A stretch of DNA of 64,000 nucleotides. Origin: Bacteroidales bacterium (lineage in GTDB: Bacteria; Bacteroidota; Bacteroidia; Bacteroidales; P3). Location: positions 1 to 64,000 of the forward strand of contig JAFTFL010000018.1 in NCBI GenBank assembly GCA_017449525.1, in the 5' to 3' direction. Within the stretch, counting starts at the first letter, position 1, and the number at the start of each line of letters is the position of its first letter. A program made the position numbers and the translations under genes. Below are positions 37,146 to 46,800 of the stretch, piece after piece. The notes under the pieces were generated by a model. It was not told the DNA's origin and searched no databases. It was given only the letters and a program-made list of their open reading frames with translations.

Positions 37146-37763
37146 ATGAATGTACTACTCATCAATGGGTCGCCCAATGCTAACGGCTGCACCCACACAG
37201 CTCTCAGCGTAGTGGCTGAGACCCTCAACCAAGAAGGAATTAGCACCGACCTCCTGCACATTGGCCACAAAGATATACGGGGCTGCATCGGATGCCGTAG
37301 GTGTGCCGAGCTGGGACACTGCGTCTTCAACGATATAGTCAACGAGACAGCCGCTCGCTTCGAGCAGGCTGACGGTCTCGTTGTTGGCTCGCCGGTCTAT
37401 TTTGCTTCGGCCAACGGCACACTGACCAACTTCTTAGACCGTCTTTTCTATAGCACGCCGTTCTCCAAGCGTATGAAAGTAGGAGCCGCCGTCTGCTCAG
37501 CACGACGCGCCGGCACTACCGCCACGTTCGACCAACTCAACAAGTACTTCACCATTTCCGAAATGCCCATAGCCAGCAGCCGTTATTGGAACATGGTGCA
37601 TGGCAACACTCCCGAAGACGTATTTCGCGACGAAGAGGGTGTGCAGTGTATGCGCATCCTGGCGCGCAACATGGCTTTCCTGCTGCGTGCCGTTGCGGCC
37701 GAGCGCGAAGCGCATGGGCTTCCCATGCAGGAGCAGACCGTCTACACCAATTTCCACAGTTGA
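37146..37763 (+). CDS. NADPH-dependent FMN reductase / iron-sulfur flavoprotein family
   Basis: A 205-residue flavodoxin-fold protein. The FMN phosphate loop reads INGSPNANGCTHTAL (~6-20). A cysteine cluster CIGCRRCAELGHCVF (~44-58) is like that of iron-sulfur flavoproteins (CX2CX2C with a further Cys). It continues GLVVGSPVYFASANGTL (~78), the flavin isoalloxazine-binding segment. It is likely a cytosolic flavin-dependent oxidoreductase acting on quinones or metals; substrate unknown. A terminator follows. Confidence 0.8.
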   Translation: MNVLLINGSPNANGCTHTALSVVAETLNQEGISTDLLHIGHKDIRGCIGCRRCAELGHCVFNDIVNETAARFEQADGLVVGSPVYFASANGTLTNFLDRLFYSTPFSKRMKVGAAVCSARRAGTTATFDQLNKYFTISEMPIASSRYWNMVHGNTPEDVFRDEEGVQCMRILARNMAFLLRAVAAEREAHGLPMQEQTVYTNFHS

Positions 37764-37804
37764 TTATCGGCTCAATACGCCGACTGGTAAATCCTCGGCC
37801 ATGC

Positions 37805-37840
37805 AAGCGACAGCACCTCGGTGCCGTCGCTTCTTTTTTT
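37805..37840 (+). terminator. Intrinsic terminator after the flavoprotein gene
   Basis: AAGCGACAGCACC pairs with GGTGCCGTCGCTT (one mismatch) around a 2-nt centre, followed by TCTTTTTTT. A textbook Rho-independent terminator. Confidence 0.88.
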
Positions 37841-37916
37841 GCAGCGCAGCGCGCTGGCAAATAACGCTACACCAGAGCCTCAAGGCAAAGAGGCTTGACA
37901 TGTCGGCCAAAAAGCG

Positions 37917-37924
37917 TACCTTTG
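37917..37924 (+). promoter_or_regulatory. -7 box for the flippase gene
   Basis: TACCTTTG followed by CA; a TTGACA lies 17 nt upstream at 37894-37899. The distance to the flippase start (38259) implies a leader of ~330 nt. Confidence 0.6.
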
Positions 37925-37929
37925 CACAT

Positions 37930-38258
37930 CCGATGCAGTTTTGCATAGAGCCCGTGTTCTGCGGGGCTTGGATAAGCGTTCCCCCTCTTGACCTTTCCTC
38001 ATTTCCTACAGTACGTGGGGGCATACGCCCTTGGGCACAGCCCCTGATGCCGTACGGCACGTACCCACACCCCAACGTATCGCCCTATCGGTACAGTAGT
38101 TGCGACACCACAATGCAGTACGACTTTTTGCCTTGTGCCGTACGGCAGGCACCCCCTGTGCCGTACGACACAGGCTGCTTTCCCCATAGGGCAATAAAGG
38201 CACTGCACAGCCGTTATTGCACCCTAACTATAAGGAAACAAACACAACACTCTGCGCT
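37930..38258. other. Long leader/spacer with palindromic repeats upstream of the flippase
   Basis: About 330 nt between the -7 box and the GTG start. No gene is seen. It holds ATGCCGTACGGCAC (38047-38060), TGCCGTACGGCA (38136-38147) and TGCCGTACGACAC (38159-38171), plus the related fragments GGTACAGTAG and GCAGTACGAC. The motifs are inside the probable transcript, so they could act as RNA hairpins or as DNA operators. Confidence 0.55.
38047..38171. repeat. GCCGTAC palindromic motif cluster (spacer 3)
   Basis: Three clear copies of TGCCGTACRRCA-type palindromes in 125 nt (38047, 38136, 38159). TGCCGTACGACAC at 38159-38171 is identical to 12852-12864 in spacer 1. Confidence 0.65.
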
Positions 38259-39725
38259 GTGAGTAGCAACCCTTTCAAGAAACTGGCTGGTCAAACAGCC
38301 GTCTATGGCCTCGGCACCATGGTGCCCCGACTGCTCAACTACTTGCTCGTGCCTATCTACACCCGTGTCTTTGCGCCCGAGGTGTACGGGCAATTCACCG
38401 AACTTTACGCCTACATAGCCCTGCTGCTCGCACTGCTCACCTACGGCATGGAGACCACCTTCTTCCGCCACGGCCGAGGACAAGACTTTGCCAAAGTGTA
38501 CGGCAACATCATGACCTCCATACTCTCCACCACCACCCTCTTTGTGGTGGCGGTAGTGGCTTTCCACGGAGCCTGTACCAATGCCATAGGCTACCACGGC
38601 AAGGACATCTACATCCTGCTGCTCGGGCTGGTAGTGGCCGCCGATGCCATCACGGCCGTACCCTTCTGCGTGCTGCGACAGCGCAATGAAGCACGCCGCT
38701 TTGCGCTTATCAAAATAGCCAACGTGTGCACTAACGTAGGCCTTAACCTGCTGTTCCTCGTCGCCTTGCCTGGCACCTTCGGTCCGTTGGCCGAACGCTG
38801 GTTTGGCGCGGAGGCTGGCATGCTCACCTGGGTATTTGTGAGCAACCTCATGGCCAGCCTGCTCAACATGGCACTGCTGCTGCCCGAGTTCAAGCGTATT
38901 CGACTGCAATGGGATGCCAAACTGATGCGCCGCCTGTTCAGTTATAGTCTGCCCTTGATGCTGGTGGCTCTGATTGGCATGGTCAACGAGGTGGCCGACA
39001 AAATCGTGGTGCGATACATGGTACCCGATAGGGAAACCGCCATGCAGCAGCTCGGCATCTATGGTGCTAACTATAAACTTGCGGTGCTAATGACTATCTT
39101 CGTACAGATGTTTCGCTACGCCAGCGAACCCTTCTTCTTTGAGAAGGCCGAGGATCGCAATTCGCCACAGCTCTTTGCCGACGTGATGAAGTACTTCGTC
39201 ATCTGCGGGCTGTGCATCTTTCTACTCATCACCCTCTTCCTCGATTTCTTTGGCTACTTCATCGGAAGCGAGGGCAGCAGCTACCGCGAAGGACTGGGCA
39301 TTGTGCCCATCGTTCTGATGGCCAACCTGCTGTACGGAGTGGTATTCAACCTCTCCATTTGGTATAAACTGAGCGACCACACGCGCTATGGCACCGTCAT
39401 CACCGCGGTGGGTGCCTGCGTAACGCTGCTCTGCCTGCTGCTGCTCGTGCCTGTCATCGGCTACTGGGGAGCAGCGTTGGCACACCTGGGGTGCTACCTC
39501 GTCATGGCCATCCTCTCTTATTGTTGGGGGCAGCGGGTCTACCCCATCCCCTACGACATGCGACGCATCGGCCTCTACATCCTGCTGGCCATCCTGCTGG
39601 CAGCCCTCAGCATGCTGTGGCATCCCTCTTCGGCAGGACTACGCATTGGGCTCAACCTGCTGTATTTAATCGTGTTTCTCCTCATCGCTTTCCGCTTGGA
39701 CCTGCGCAAAGCTCTCCGAGCGTAG
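38259..39725 (+). CDS. Polysaccharide flippase / lipid III exporter family (Wzx/MurJ-like MVF)
   Basis: A 488-residue multi-spanning membrane protein of the MATE/Wzx oligosaccharide-flippase superfamily. It begins MSSNPFKKLAGQTAVYGLGT, followed by VPRLLNYLLVPIYTRVFAPE, a hallmark of Bacteroidales polysaccharide biosynthesis exporters. About 12-14 hydrophobic helices follow. GTG 38259 is chosen because it gives exactly this family start; a TTG at 38217 would add 14 unrelated residues. It probably flips undecaprenyl-linked glycan across the inner membrane. No polysaccharide operon surrounds it. Confidence 0.85.
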   Translation: MSSNPFKKLAGQTAVYGLGTMVPRLLNYLLVPIYTRVFAPEVYGQFTELYAYIALLLALLTYGMETTFFRHGRGQDFAKVYGNIMTSILSTTTLFVVAVVAFHGACTNAIGYHGKDIYILLLGLVVAADAITAVPFCVLRQRNEARRFALIKIANVCTNVGLNLLFLVALPGTFGPLAERWFGAEAGMLTWVFVSNLMASLLNMALLLPEFKRIRLQWDAKLMRRLFSYSLPLMLVALIGMVNEVADKIVVRYMVPDRETAMQQLGIYGANYKLAVLMTIFVQMFRYASEPFFFEKAEDRNSPQLFADVMKYFVICGLCIFLLITLFLDFFGYFIGSEGSSYREGLGIVPIVLMANLLYGVVFNLSIWYKLSDHTRYGTVITAVGACVTLLCLLLLVPVIGYWGAALAHLGCYLVMAILSYCWGQRVYPIPYDMRRIGLYILLAILLAALSMLWHPSSAGLRIGLNLLYLIVFLLIAFRLDLRKALRA

Positions 39726-39809
39726 ACGACCCACATACATCTCGACACAATAGCAAGCGACACCACACTGAACGTCATCAACATCAACCACACAACACCC
39801 ACCACCGCC

Positions 39810-41195
39810 ATGAACACATCGTCAGAAAGTGCACTTGCTACAGCCATTGACCGACAACTCACCCTTTTCCACAGCGGAACCACCCTGCCGTGGCAGCACC
39901 GTCGCGAAGCCTTGCTACGCCTGCGCAACAGCATAGTGCAGCACGAAACCGACATCACCACCGCCCTGCAGGCCGACCTGCACAAAGCAGCTTTCGAGGC
40001 CTACACCACCGAGATAGGCATGGTGCTCGGCGAGATAGGCCACCTGCTACACATGGGGAAACGCATGGTGAAGCCGCAGCGTGTGGCACGCAATCTGTTC
40101 ACCATCAACGCTCGCAGCCGAATACTTTACGAACCCTACGGTCAGACCCTCATCGTCTCGCCGTGGAACTACCCGTTCCACCTTGCCCTGCTACCTGTGG
40201 CTGGAGCCATCGCTTCGGGCAACGTGGTTGTACTGAAAGTGTCGCCCAGCGCACCAGCCACCAACCGAGTGATGCGCACCATCATAAGCGAAGCCTTTCC
40301 GAATGAGGAGGTACTCCTTGTGGAAGGCCACCGCGATGTCAACACCTGGCTCTTTGCTCGCCGATGGAACCACATCTTCCTCACTGGCAGTCCCGAGCTC
40401 GGCAAGGTGGCCATGGCATCGGCTGCCCAGCACCTCACCCCCGTAACCCTTGAGTTGGGAGGTAAAAGCCCCTGCATTGTCGACGAAACAGCCGATATTG
40501 ACCTGGCCGCACGCCGCATCACCTACGGCAAACTGGTCAACGCTGGCCAAACCTGCATTGCACCCGACTACCTGCTGGTACACCCCTCGGTGAAGCAACC
40601 TTTGGTGGAAGCCATGAAGCGCTATGCTACACAATTCTACGGAAACGACTTGCTTACCTCTGAACAATATCCTCATATCATCACTGATGAGGCCATGACG
40701 CGCCTGGTCTCCTACGTAGAGGAGAACCGCAGCCGCATAATATTCGGCGGCCGCTACGACCGCGACACACGCGCCATGGAACTTACCCTTATCGACGGCA
40801 TGACTGGAGCATTAGAACACCGAGAGATATTCGGCCCCATCATGCCCGTATGCACTTTCGACCACATCGACGAGGTCATCAAGCTGCTTCAACAGCGAGA
40901 GAAACCCTTGGCACTCTACTACTTCTCGACCGACAAGCAACGCATACGCCACCTGCTGCGACGTACTACCTCTGGCGGAGCCTGCATCAACGAGACACTG
41001 ATGCACGTAACCAACAGCCACGTTCCCTTCGGCGGAGTGGAAAACAGCGGTCTGGGGGGCTACCACGGCAAGTACTCGTTCGAGGCCTTTTCTCACAAGC
41101 GCGCCGTGCTACATTACGGGCGAACGGACTTCCTATTCAAGTACCCACCCTACACCAGCCGCTGGATGAAACTTGTCAAACGCATCATGAAATAA
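39810..41195 (+). CDS. Aldehyde dehydrogenase (ALDH3-like)
   Basis: A 461-residue NAD(P)+-dependent aldehyde dehydrogenase. It has the PWNYPFHLALLPVAGAIASG cofactor segment (~113-132), VTLELGGKSPCIV with the general-base Glu (~210), and the nucleophile Cys in NAGQTCIAPDYLLV (~246). The C-terminus shows the ALDH3-type NSHVPFGGVENSGLGGYHGK. Length and cysteine context fit the class 3 fatty/aromatic aldehyde group. The natural substrate is not known. It is separated from ogt by a single base. Confidence 0.93.
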   Translation: MNTSSESALATAIDRQLTLFHSGTTLPWQHRREALLRLRNSIVQHETDITTALQADLHKAAFEAYTTEIGMVLGEIGHLLHMGKRMVKPQRVARNLFTINARSRILYEPYGQTLIVSPWNYPFHLALLPVAGAIASGNVVVLKVSPSAPATNRVMRTIISEAFPNEEVLLVEGHRDVNTWLFARRWNHIFLTGSPELGKVAMASAAQHLTPVTLELGGKSPCIVDETADIDLAARRITYGKLVNAGQTCIAPDYLLVHPSVKQPLVEAMKRYATQFYGNDLLTSEQYPHIITDEAMTRLVSYVEENRSRIIFGGRYDRDTRAMELTLIDGMTGALEHREIFGPIMPVCTFDHIDEVIKLLQQREKPLALYYFSTDKQRIRHLLRRTTSGGACINETLMHVTNSHVPFGGVENSGLGGYHGKYSFEAFSHKRAVLHYGRTDFLFKYPPYTSRWMKLVKRIMK

Positions 41196-41196
41196 A

Positions 41197-41679
41197 ATGA
41201 AAGCGCACTGGGAAACAGCCCAGTATCAGTCCCCACTCGGGCCAATGGCCCTACAAGGCCTCGACGGGCTCTTGCACACCGCCCGATTTGCCGATACACG
41301 AGCAGAGATGCCCACCCCAACGGTAGACATCTCTCACGCCTGCTTTGCACAGGCCAAACAATGGCTGGACGAATACTTTGCAGGCCACAACCCCACGTGG
41401 AGACCACCGCTGCAATGGGATGGCACTCCTTTTCAAGTGCGTGTGTGGCAGAAGCTTTTAGACATTCCCTACGGACAAACCTGTACCTACCGCCAGTTGG
41501 CCATTGAGGCAGGCAACGTGCACTTAGCACGAGCCATTGGTGGAGCGCTGCACCGCAATCCGCTGCTCATCATCGTGCCCTGCCACCGAGTGGTAGCCTC
41601 CGACGGCACGGTGGGAGGCTACGCAGCAGGCACTGCTCGCAAGCAGGCACTACTGCAATTGGAGCGCTGCCCACGGTAG
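41197..41679 (+). CDS. ogt: Methylated-DNA--protein-cysteine methyltransferase
   Basis: A 160-residue alkyltransferase repairing O6-methylguanine by suicide transfer. The C-terminal domain has FQVRVWQKLLDIPYGQTCTY (HTH approach), AIGGALHRNPLLIIVPCHRV with the acceptor Cys in PCHRV (~residue 129), and GGYAAGTARKQALLQLE. It starts 1 nt after the aldehyde dehydrogenase stop, so the two are translationally coupled; both deal with alkylating or carbonyl damage, which may explain the pairing. Confidence 0.95.
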   Translation: MKAHWETAQYQSPLGPMALQGLDGLLHTARFADTRAEMPTPTVDISHACFAQAKQWLDEYFAGHNPTWRPPLQWDGTPFQVRVWQKLLDIPYGQTCTYRQLAIEAGNVHLARAIGGALHRNPLLIIVPCHRVVASDGTVGGYAAGTARKQALLQLERCPR

Positions 41680-41724
41680 CCTTCATTCAGCAGACAACCC
41701 AGTCCGATCAGCAGACAGAACGAC

Positions 41725-41928
41725 CTAACCAATCTTCTCGCACAGGCTGTTCACCAGCCCCATGTCGGAATCTTCCATCTGGCTGCAACTCTTACCAAGT
41801 GCATCCAGTTCTTCCTCGCTATAGACCACAGCACTACCATCATAGCGATAACAACGGCAATTGCGCTTACACCCAACGAGTGCCACCATCATACCGATGC
41901 ATGCCAAGACAAAAAATGTACGCTTCAT
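41725..41928 (-). CDS. Small five-cysteine lipoprotein (copy 3)
   Basis: A 67-residue lipoprotein. The signal peptide MKRTFFVLACIGMMVALVGC ends in a lipobox with C20. The mature part has C24 and C26 (CRC), C48 and C63. Two other lipoproteins of the same operon show the same order: lipobox Cys, 3-5 residues, CxC, ~20 residues, Cys, 15-25 residues, Cys. ATG 41928 lies 10 nt after the MauE-thioredoxin gene. A longer in-frame ORF reaches 42282 but runs antisense-like through the upstream gene and is rejected. No known family recognised. Confidence 0.82.
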   Translation of the reverse strand: MKRTFFVLACIGMMVALVGCKRNCRCYRYDGSAVVYSEEELDALGKSCSQMEDSDMGLVNSLCEKIG

Positions 41929-41938
41929 ATAATAGATT

Positions 41939-43027
41939 CTATTCTGTTGTATATTCAGAAACGGCAGGCTTGAGGAAGTCGACCACCACGCGTTCGGACA
42001 AACTGTGGTAGTCATAAGCCGTTTGGAGACGACCGTCATCCACCAGCAGTAGCACAGGAAACTGCCCATAGGTGATGTGCATAAACGTATCCACACTGAT
42101 GCACGTATGCACCACATCAGCACGTTCCGTCTCTCCATAGAACGCCGAGAGGTCGGGCAATTGCTCGCCTGGATAGACGAAGACGAAGTTCTCTTCCTCC
42201 AACCCATTGCGACGCTGAATGTTGGAAAGCTTGGCTGCCGCCATGCGACAGTAGTTGCACCGAGGGCTGAACATGCCCACAATCTTGCGTCCCTCGCTTA
42301 CATGGTAATTCTGCCAGTCGGGCAACGCCACCATGCGTTCCGCCATGGCTTGATTGACGGGCACCTCATTCTTTTTAAACCAATTGTCGGGTGCCGACAT
42401 CACAAAGAGTGCTACCAACGGAGTGATGCCTACCAGCACATCAAGCCACACCCGTCGGTAACGCAGACCGAGCAGCACGCCAAGAACAGCCAGTATCGCA
42501 GCCCAAGCCAATAGAAAATGAAAATTATAGACGCTAACATGCAGCACTCCACGCAATCCAAACCACACAATCAGCCCGACAATCAGCAACGGTTCCACCG
42601 CCAACAGCCACCATCGTGGCTGCCACTCCTCCGATGCAAACTGCCTCACAAACAACAGCAGCAGCAGCAAAACTGCATTCTTCAGCATGGACTGCATTGG
42701 ATTAAAAGGCAGCAATTCGCCGAAGCAGTGGCAACTATCCGTTCTACCTCGCAAAGCCAGCACTGCAAGCATGCAGGTGAAGGCGAGCAGCATCAGCATC
42801 GTCAGCCCAGTCGTCTCCCTATGATAGCGATTGGCCAACAAGGCTATGCCCAAGACCATCTCGCCTACAATCACCAGCCTGGCAGCTATTGCCGTAAGGT
42901 TAAAACTCAGAAGTCGCAGCGAATACACATAGATTTCGAACTGCTCAATAGCCACAAACTTACAGAGTGCGGAAAAAACAAAAAGCCCTCCGACGAGAGC
43001 TTTGAGGATGTTCGCAACAGGTTTCAT
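41939..43027 (-). CDS. MauE/DoxX-like membrane protein fused to a thioredoxin domain
   Basis: A 362-residue protein. About seven hydrophobic segments fill ~5-220. Between the third and fourth is DSCHCFGELLPFNP, the Cys-x-Cys-Phe-Gly motif of the MauE/DoxX-like redox family. The periplasmic C-terminal part (~225-362) is thioredoxin-like with GMFSPRCNYCRMAAAKL, whose CNYC (about 256-259) is the active site, and QFPVLLLVDDGRL. It probably carries reducing or oxidising equivalents across the inner membrane to periplasmic thiols. A TTG at 43033 precedes ATG 43027; the ATG is used. Neighbouring cysteine-patterned lipoproteins are the obvious candidate substrates (inference). Confidence 0.85.
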   Translation of the reverse strand: MKPVANILKALVGGLFVFSALCKFVAIEQFEIYVYSLRLLSFNLTAIAARLVIVGEMVLGIALLANRYHRETTGLTMLMLLAFTCMLAVLALRGRTDSCHCFGELLPFNPMQSMLKNAVLLLLLLFVRQFASEEWQPRWWLLAVEPLLIVGLIVWFGLRGVLHVSVYNFHFLLAWAAILAVLGVLLGLRYRRVWLDVLVGITPLVALFVMSAPDNWFKKNEVPVNQAMAERMVALPDWQNYHVSEGRKIVGMFSPRCNYCRMAAAKLSNIQRRNGLEEENFVFVYPGEQLPDLSAFYGETERADVVHTCISVDTFMHITYGQFPVLLLVDDGRLQTAYDYHSLSERVVVDFLKPAVSEYTTE

Positions 43028-43110
43028 ACGCAATTGAGGTCAACCACACCACGCGTAGCACCGTTCAGCCGCACTACGCACCGCTATCATGCTCCACAAT
43101 CGAGCCGTTC

Positions 43111-43392
43111 CTACTTAGGGGTAGGCAGGTTGGGATAGGTCGACACCGAATCCTTGTCGATTTGAGTACAGGCGTAGTCGTACACCGTCTTGACACGTTC
43201 TCCCTCATGGTCGGTAGCCACTCCCAAGCGCTGCAAACGCTTGCATTTCATTGAGCGGTCAATGTTGACCACCATGGTATCGGGAGCAGGAGTCTGGTCC
43301 GAAACGCACAGACAGTAACGACTCTTTTGGCATGCGCCAACAACAACAAGCAATGCTACGGTGAGCAAGGCACCAAAATATCTTCTTTTCAT
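43111..43392 (-). CDS. Small five-cysteine lipoprotein (copy 2)
   Basis: A 93-residue lipoprotein starting MKRRYFGALLTVALLVVVGAC with lipobox C21. Further cysteines are C27 and C29 (YCLC), C50 and C75. These sit at nearly the same positions as in copy 1 (21, 27, 29, 47, 70). Outside the cysteines and the CxKSRYC-type start of the mature part, the copies have little identity. ATG 43392 is used; an upstream TTG would add three residues. It lies 83 nt before the MauE-thioredoxin gene. Confidence 0.85.
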   Translation of the reverse strand: MKRRYFGALLTVALLVVVGACQKSRYCLCVSDQTPAPDTMVVNIDRSMKCKRLQRLGVATDHEGERVKTVYDYACTQIDKDSVSTYPNLPTPK

Positions 43393-43447
43393 GAAATTCA
43401 AAACTAGAGTTCAACAATTAAAAAACTACAGAGCACCTACCCAAAGA

Positions 43448-43681
43448 CTACTCAAACGAATAATCGGTGCAAAGAACCGAATCGGTCAAATCAACTTGCA
43501 AGACATCGCGGTCGTAGTACACAAAACGGATATCCATGCAGTCGCCACGATCAATCTCTATTACCCGAATCACTTGGTCGTGCTGCACCGTGCAGGTGCA
43601 CTCTTTGGATTTGCCACAAGAGACCAGCCCCAAAACGCCGCACACCAAGGCCAAAAACAATCCTGTTCTACGCTTCATCAT
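43448..43681 (-). CDS. Small five-cysteine lipoprotein (copy 1)
   Basis: A 77-residue lipoprotein, first gene of the operon. The signal peptide MMKRRTGLFLALVCGVLG ends in LVSC. Numbered from the second ATG (43678), cysteines are at 21 (lipobox), 27, 29, 47 and 70. The mature protein starts CGKSKECTC, close to CQKSRYCLC in copy 2 and CKRNCRC in copy 3. The middle is rich in beta-type residues (DQVIRVIEIDRGDC). A -7 box at 43712 lies ~30 nt upstream. Confidence 0.83.
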   Translation of the reverse strand: MMKRRTGLFLALVCGVLGLVSCGKSKECTCTVQHDQVIRVIEIDRGDCMDIRFVYYDRDVLQVDLTDSVLCTDYSFE

Positions 43682-43711
43682 GAACTCGTATTCTGTTACT
43701 GATTTAGAGTG

Positions 43712-43719
43712 CAAAGGTA
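43712..43719 (-). promoter_or_regulatory. -7 box for the lipoprotein/MauE-thioredoxin operon
   Basis: The minus strand reads TACCTTTG followed by CACT. A TTTGG lies 23 nt upstream (43743-43746), slightly further than usual. It is divergent from the promoter at 43838. Confidence 0.65.
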
Positions 43720-43795
43720 GTATTTTTTTTGCACATGGCTACCAAAAACCAAACACAAGTGTTTCACCACGCTGTGCCAGCAAGGCCTCGCTGCC

Positions 43796-43808
43796 TGCCG
43801 TACAGCAC
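43796..43808 (+). repeat. GCCGTAC palindromic motif (spacer 4)
   Basis: TGCCGTACAGCAC, identical over 13 bases to the copies at 33720 and 61447, between two divergent promoters. Confidence 0.6.
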
Positions 43809-43837
43809 TCGCAAAGCAGCCGCACGACTATCAAAAT

Positions 43838-43868
43838 TTTGTAGAACGCAATAATTTACGTACCTTTG
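43838..43868 (+). promoter_or_regulatory. Promoter of the 1,239-residue CHU_C protein
   Basis: TTTG at 43838-43841, a 19-nt spacer, then TACCTTTG at 43861-43868: an exact match to the Bacteroides primary-sigma consensus. The ATG is only 20 nt beyond the -7 box. Confidence 0.85.
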
Positions 43869-43888
43869 CAAAGTCATTCAGCCCCAAC

Positions 43889-46800
43889 ATGACTGCTCAC
43901 TGTTACACACCAAGCGCACTAACACTGGGATTGAACGAAAAGACAGACCGTTTACGTCAATACCCCAATTGCATGCTGTGGTGGTGCATGTTCTTGCTGC
44001 TACTGTCGCCTCATATTCTGCATGCTGACGAGATACGAATGAGCACCTCTTCATCAATGCTCGTGCGACACATTTTAGGCACCAACACCATACTCAACCC
44101 CTCGGTAGATAACAGTACCTTCCCCGCGAACTGTACCAGCCAGTTGATGCTCATCAGCGATTCGCAGTGGGACATTGCACTTGACGTGGTAATGTACTCT
44201 CCTTCCCGACAGAGCACCATCAAGATATACGACAAGAGAATCGATAGCCTTCACCTCGTAGAGACTATTATGGGCACGCAATATAACATGCCCACCATAA
44301 TGTGCCACTCAGGCACAGCCATCATCGTATTCCAGACTGGCAGTGACGATGCTGGAGGCAATTTTACCATTACAGCCACGACATCCATGGACTCCATCGC
44401 ACGGGGCACGCCCATGCGCAACGGTAGTGTACACACCCTTAGCTGCAACGAAATGCTGTTGGATCCCAGTGGACTTGCGCCCTACAACAATGACACTACC
44501 GAGAGCAGATGGCAGGCTGTAATGCGCCCATCCCTGCCATTTAACGGTCGCACCTTGTTGCACGGAAAATGTTCCATAGCCGAGGACGACACACTGGCCA
44601 TCTTCGACGGTCCTAACACTTCATCACCACTGTTGGCCTGCTACTCAGGCATAACAGCCATCAGCAACATCGACTTGTCCTGCACCTCCGAACAAATCTG
44701 CATCCTGCTGATAAGGCACACGCCGCGACACGAGTGGATTAAGCAGCCCGGGTTCTATCTCCAAATGGGCTATGCACTGGCCAACGAAACGTTTACTACC
44801 GCCGTGGACAGCACCACATGGCGCTTCTCCTGGGATGCCACAACCGAAGGCCCCTGGACAGTACGCTATTGGACTCAAGAAAACAACTACTTAGTTCGCG
44901 AGATTGAATGTCTGACAACTCGAGCCACCTTGACTGATTTACCAGCCAACACCTACTTGTTCGTGCAGATAAAAAATCACTCATGTGGTACCTCTCCTAC
45001 CTACACGTTCCTTCTTCCGCCCCTGTGCCACACCGAGGCATACGACTGCATCAACGCAGCCGACCTCCTCACATGTCATGTCAAAGCCACAACAGGCAGT
45101 TTTACAAATCCCTACGTGCTGGCTGGCGTAGTCAATCTGGGGCAATACAGTCCCTCTTCGAAACATACCGTTTGCACCGACACCACCCAACGCGACCGCC
45201 GCACTGGGAATCAGCTGCGAGTGGTGCCTCCTGGCGAGAGCTATTCGGTACGTCTGGGTAGTTGGCAAACAGGCTCAACAGGAGCCAGCATCTCCTACCA
45301 GTACGTGGTCGATACGATGGCCTACGACATGCTCTCCTTAAGCTACGCAGCTGTCATGCAAGACCCAAACCATTCTCCTGACCAACAGCCCCATTTCACG
45401 TTCGAAATTACCGACCTACAAGGTCGCCAACTCAACCCAGAGTGCTACTCGGCCAACTTCATAGCCAGCAGAAATCTGGGCTGGAACACTGCTGCAGAAG
45501 AAGTGCTATGGAAAGACTGGACCACCGTGATGATTGACCTAACACCGCTCCAGGGTCAGGTAATCTACATCAAACTCACCGCCTACAACTGTTCGCCAGG
45601 AGGCCACTATGGCTATGCCTACTTCTCCTTGAAATGCGGTTCCAAGCAGATGCAATCGCTTTCATGCGGTGAATCAAACGACAACGTCTTTATTGCTCCA
45701 GCAGGGATGACCTACAAGTGGTACCCTAAGAGCCAACCCGACAGGATACTATCCACTGCTCGCACGCTGTCGGTACGCGACACCCAAACCTACTGTTGCG
45801 ACATCAGCTATGCGCAAACCGCCAACCACAATTGCTTCTTCACCCTACGCGCTAAGGCAGGTCCCCGTTTTCCTTATGCTCGTTTTGAGCCACAACTGCG
45901 CAACTCCGACAGTTGTCGTTCGGTGTATCTGTTCGTCAACCAAAGCGTCATCACTCGCGACTACGAACATCACCACCTCACCGATTTCGAATGCGAGAGT
46001 TTTATGTGGGACTTCGGAGACGGCACGACATCCACCGAAGTGAGCCCTGCACATGTATACCGAGATACGGGACTTTACACCATACGCCTCATCGCAATGC
46101 TCGGCAATGGTGCATGTGCAGACACGACTGTGCAGCGGTTGCGCGTACGATCCACTTGCCCATTTGACACCACCATTTGCCCGGACAAATTTCCATTCCA
46201 ATGGGGGCCACACTTCTTCACGAGCACAGGTATACAATACGACACGCTGATTAACCAGTTTGGCGGCGACAGCATCGTGGGATGGCGCCTGCGCACATTT
46301 GAAAAACAAGTGCAACGGGTTTATGACACCATCAACAGGCGTCAGCTTCCCTACATGCACGCTGGACGCTGGTACGACACCACGATAACAAACGATACGC
46401 TCTTCTATCCGATGGGAAGTCAACACCGATGCGATAGCACCGCCATCTACTCCCTTTATGTCATGCCCGATGCGATGTACATTCGCGACAGTTTCGTGTG
46501 CGACAATCAGCTGCCTATGCGTTGGCAAGACTTGACAATAACCGACAGTGGTACCTACAACAAGAACTATCGCGGACGTTTTGGACAAGACAGCACCTTT
46601 GTCATCAACGTCAGTGTAAAACATCCATACTATACCGACATAGACACCTCCCTGTGTGACGGAGAGGTGCTGCAGTTCCACGGATATACTTTTGAGACTG
46701 ACAGCACCCACTATGTACCCTACTCCCTCTATCGCTTCTGCGACAGCATCTACCGTATACGACTGCATATCAATCATACCTACAACATTGATACCACTGT

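Noticed and set aside
41929..42282. N-terminal extension of small lipoprotein copy 3
   Set aside because: It overlaps the MauE-thioredoxin gene in another frame; the lipobox start at 41928 is clear.
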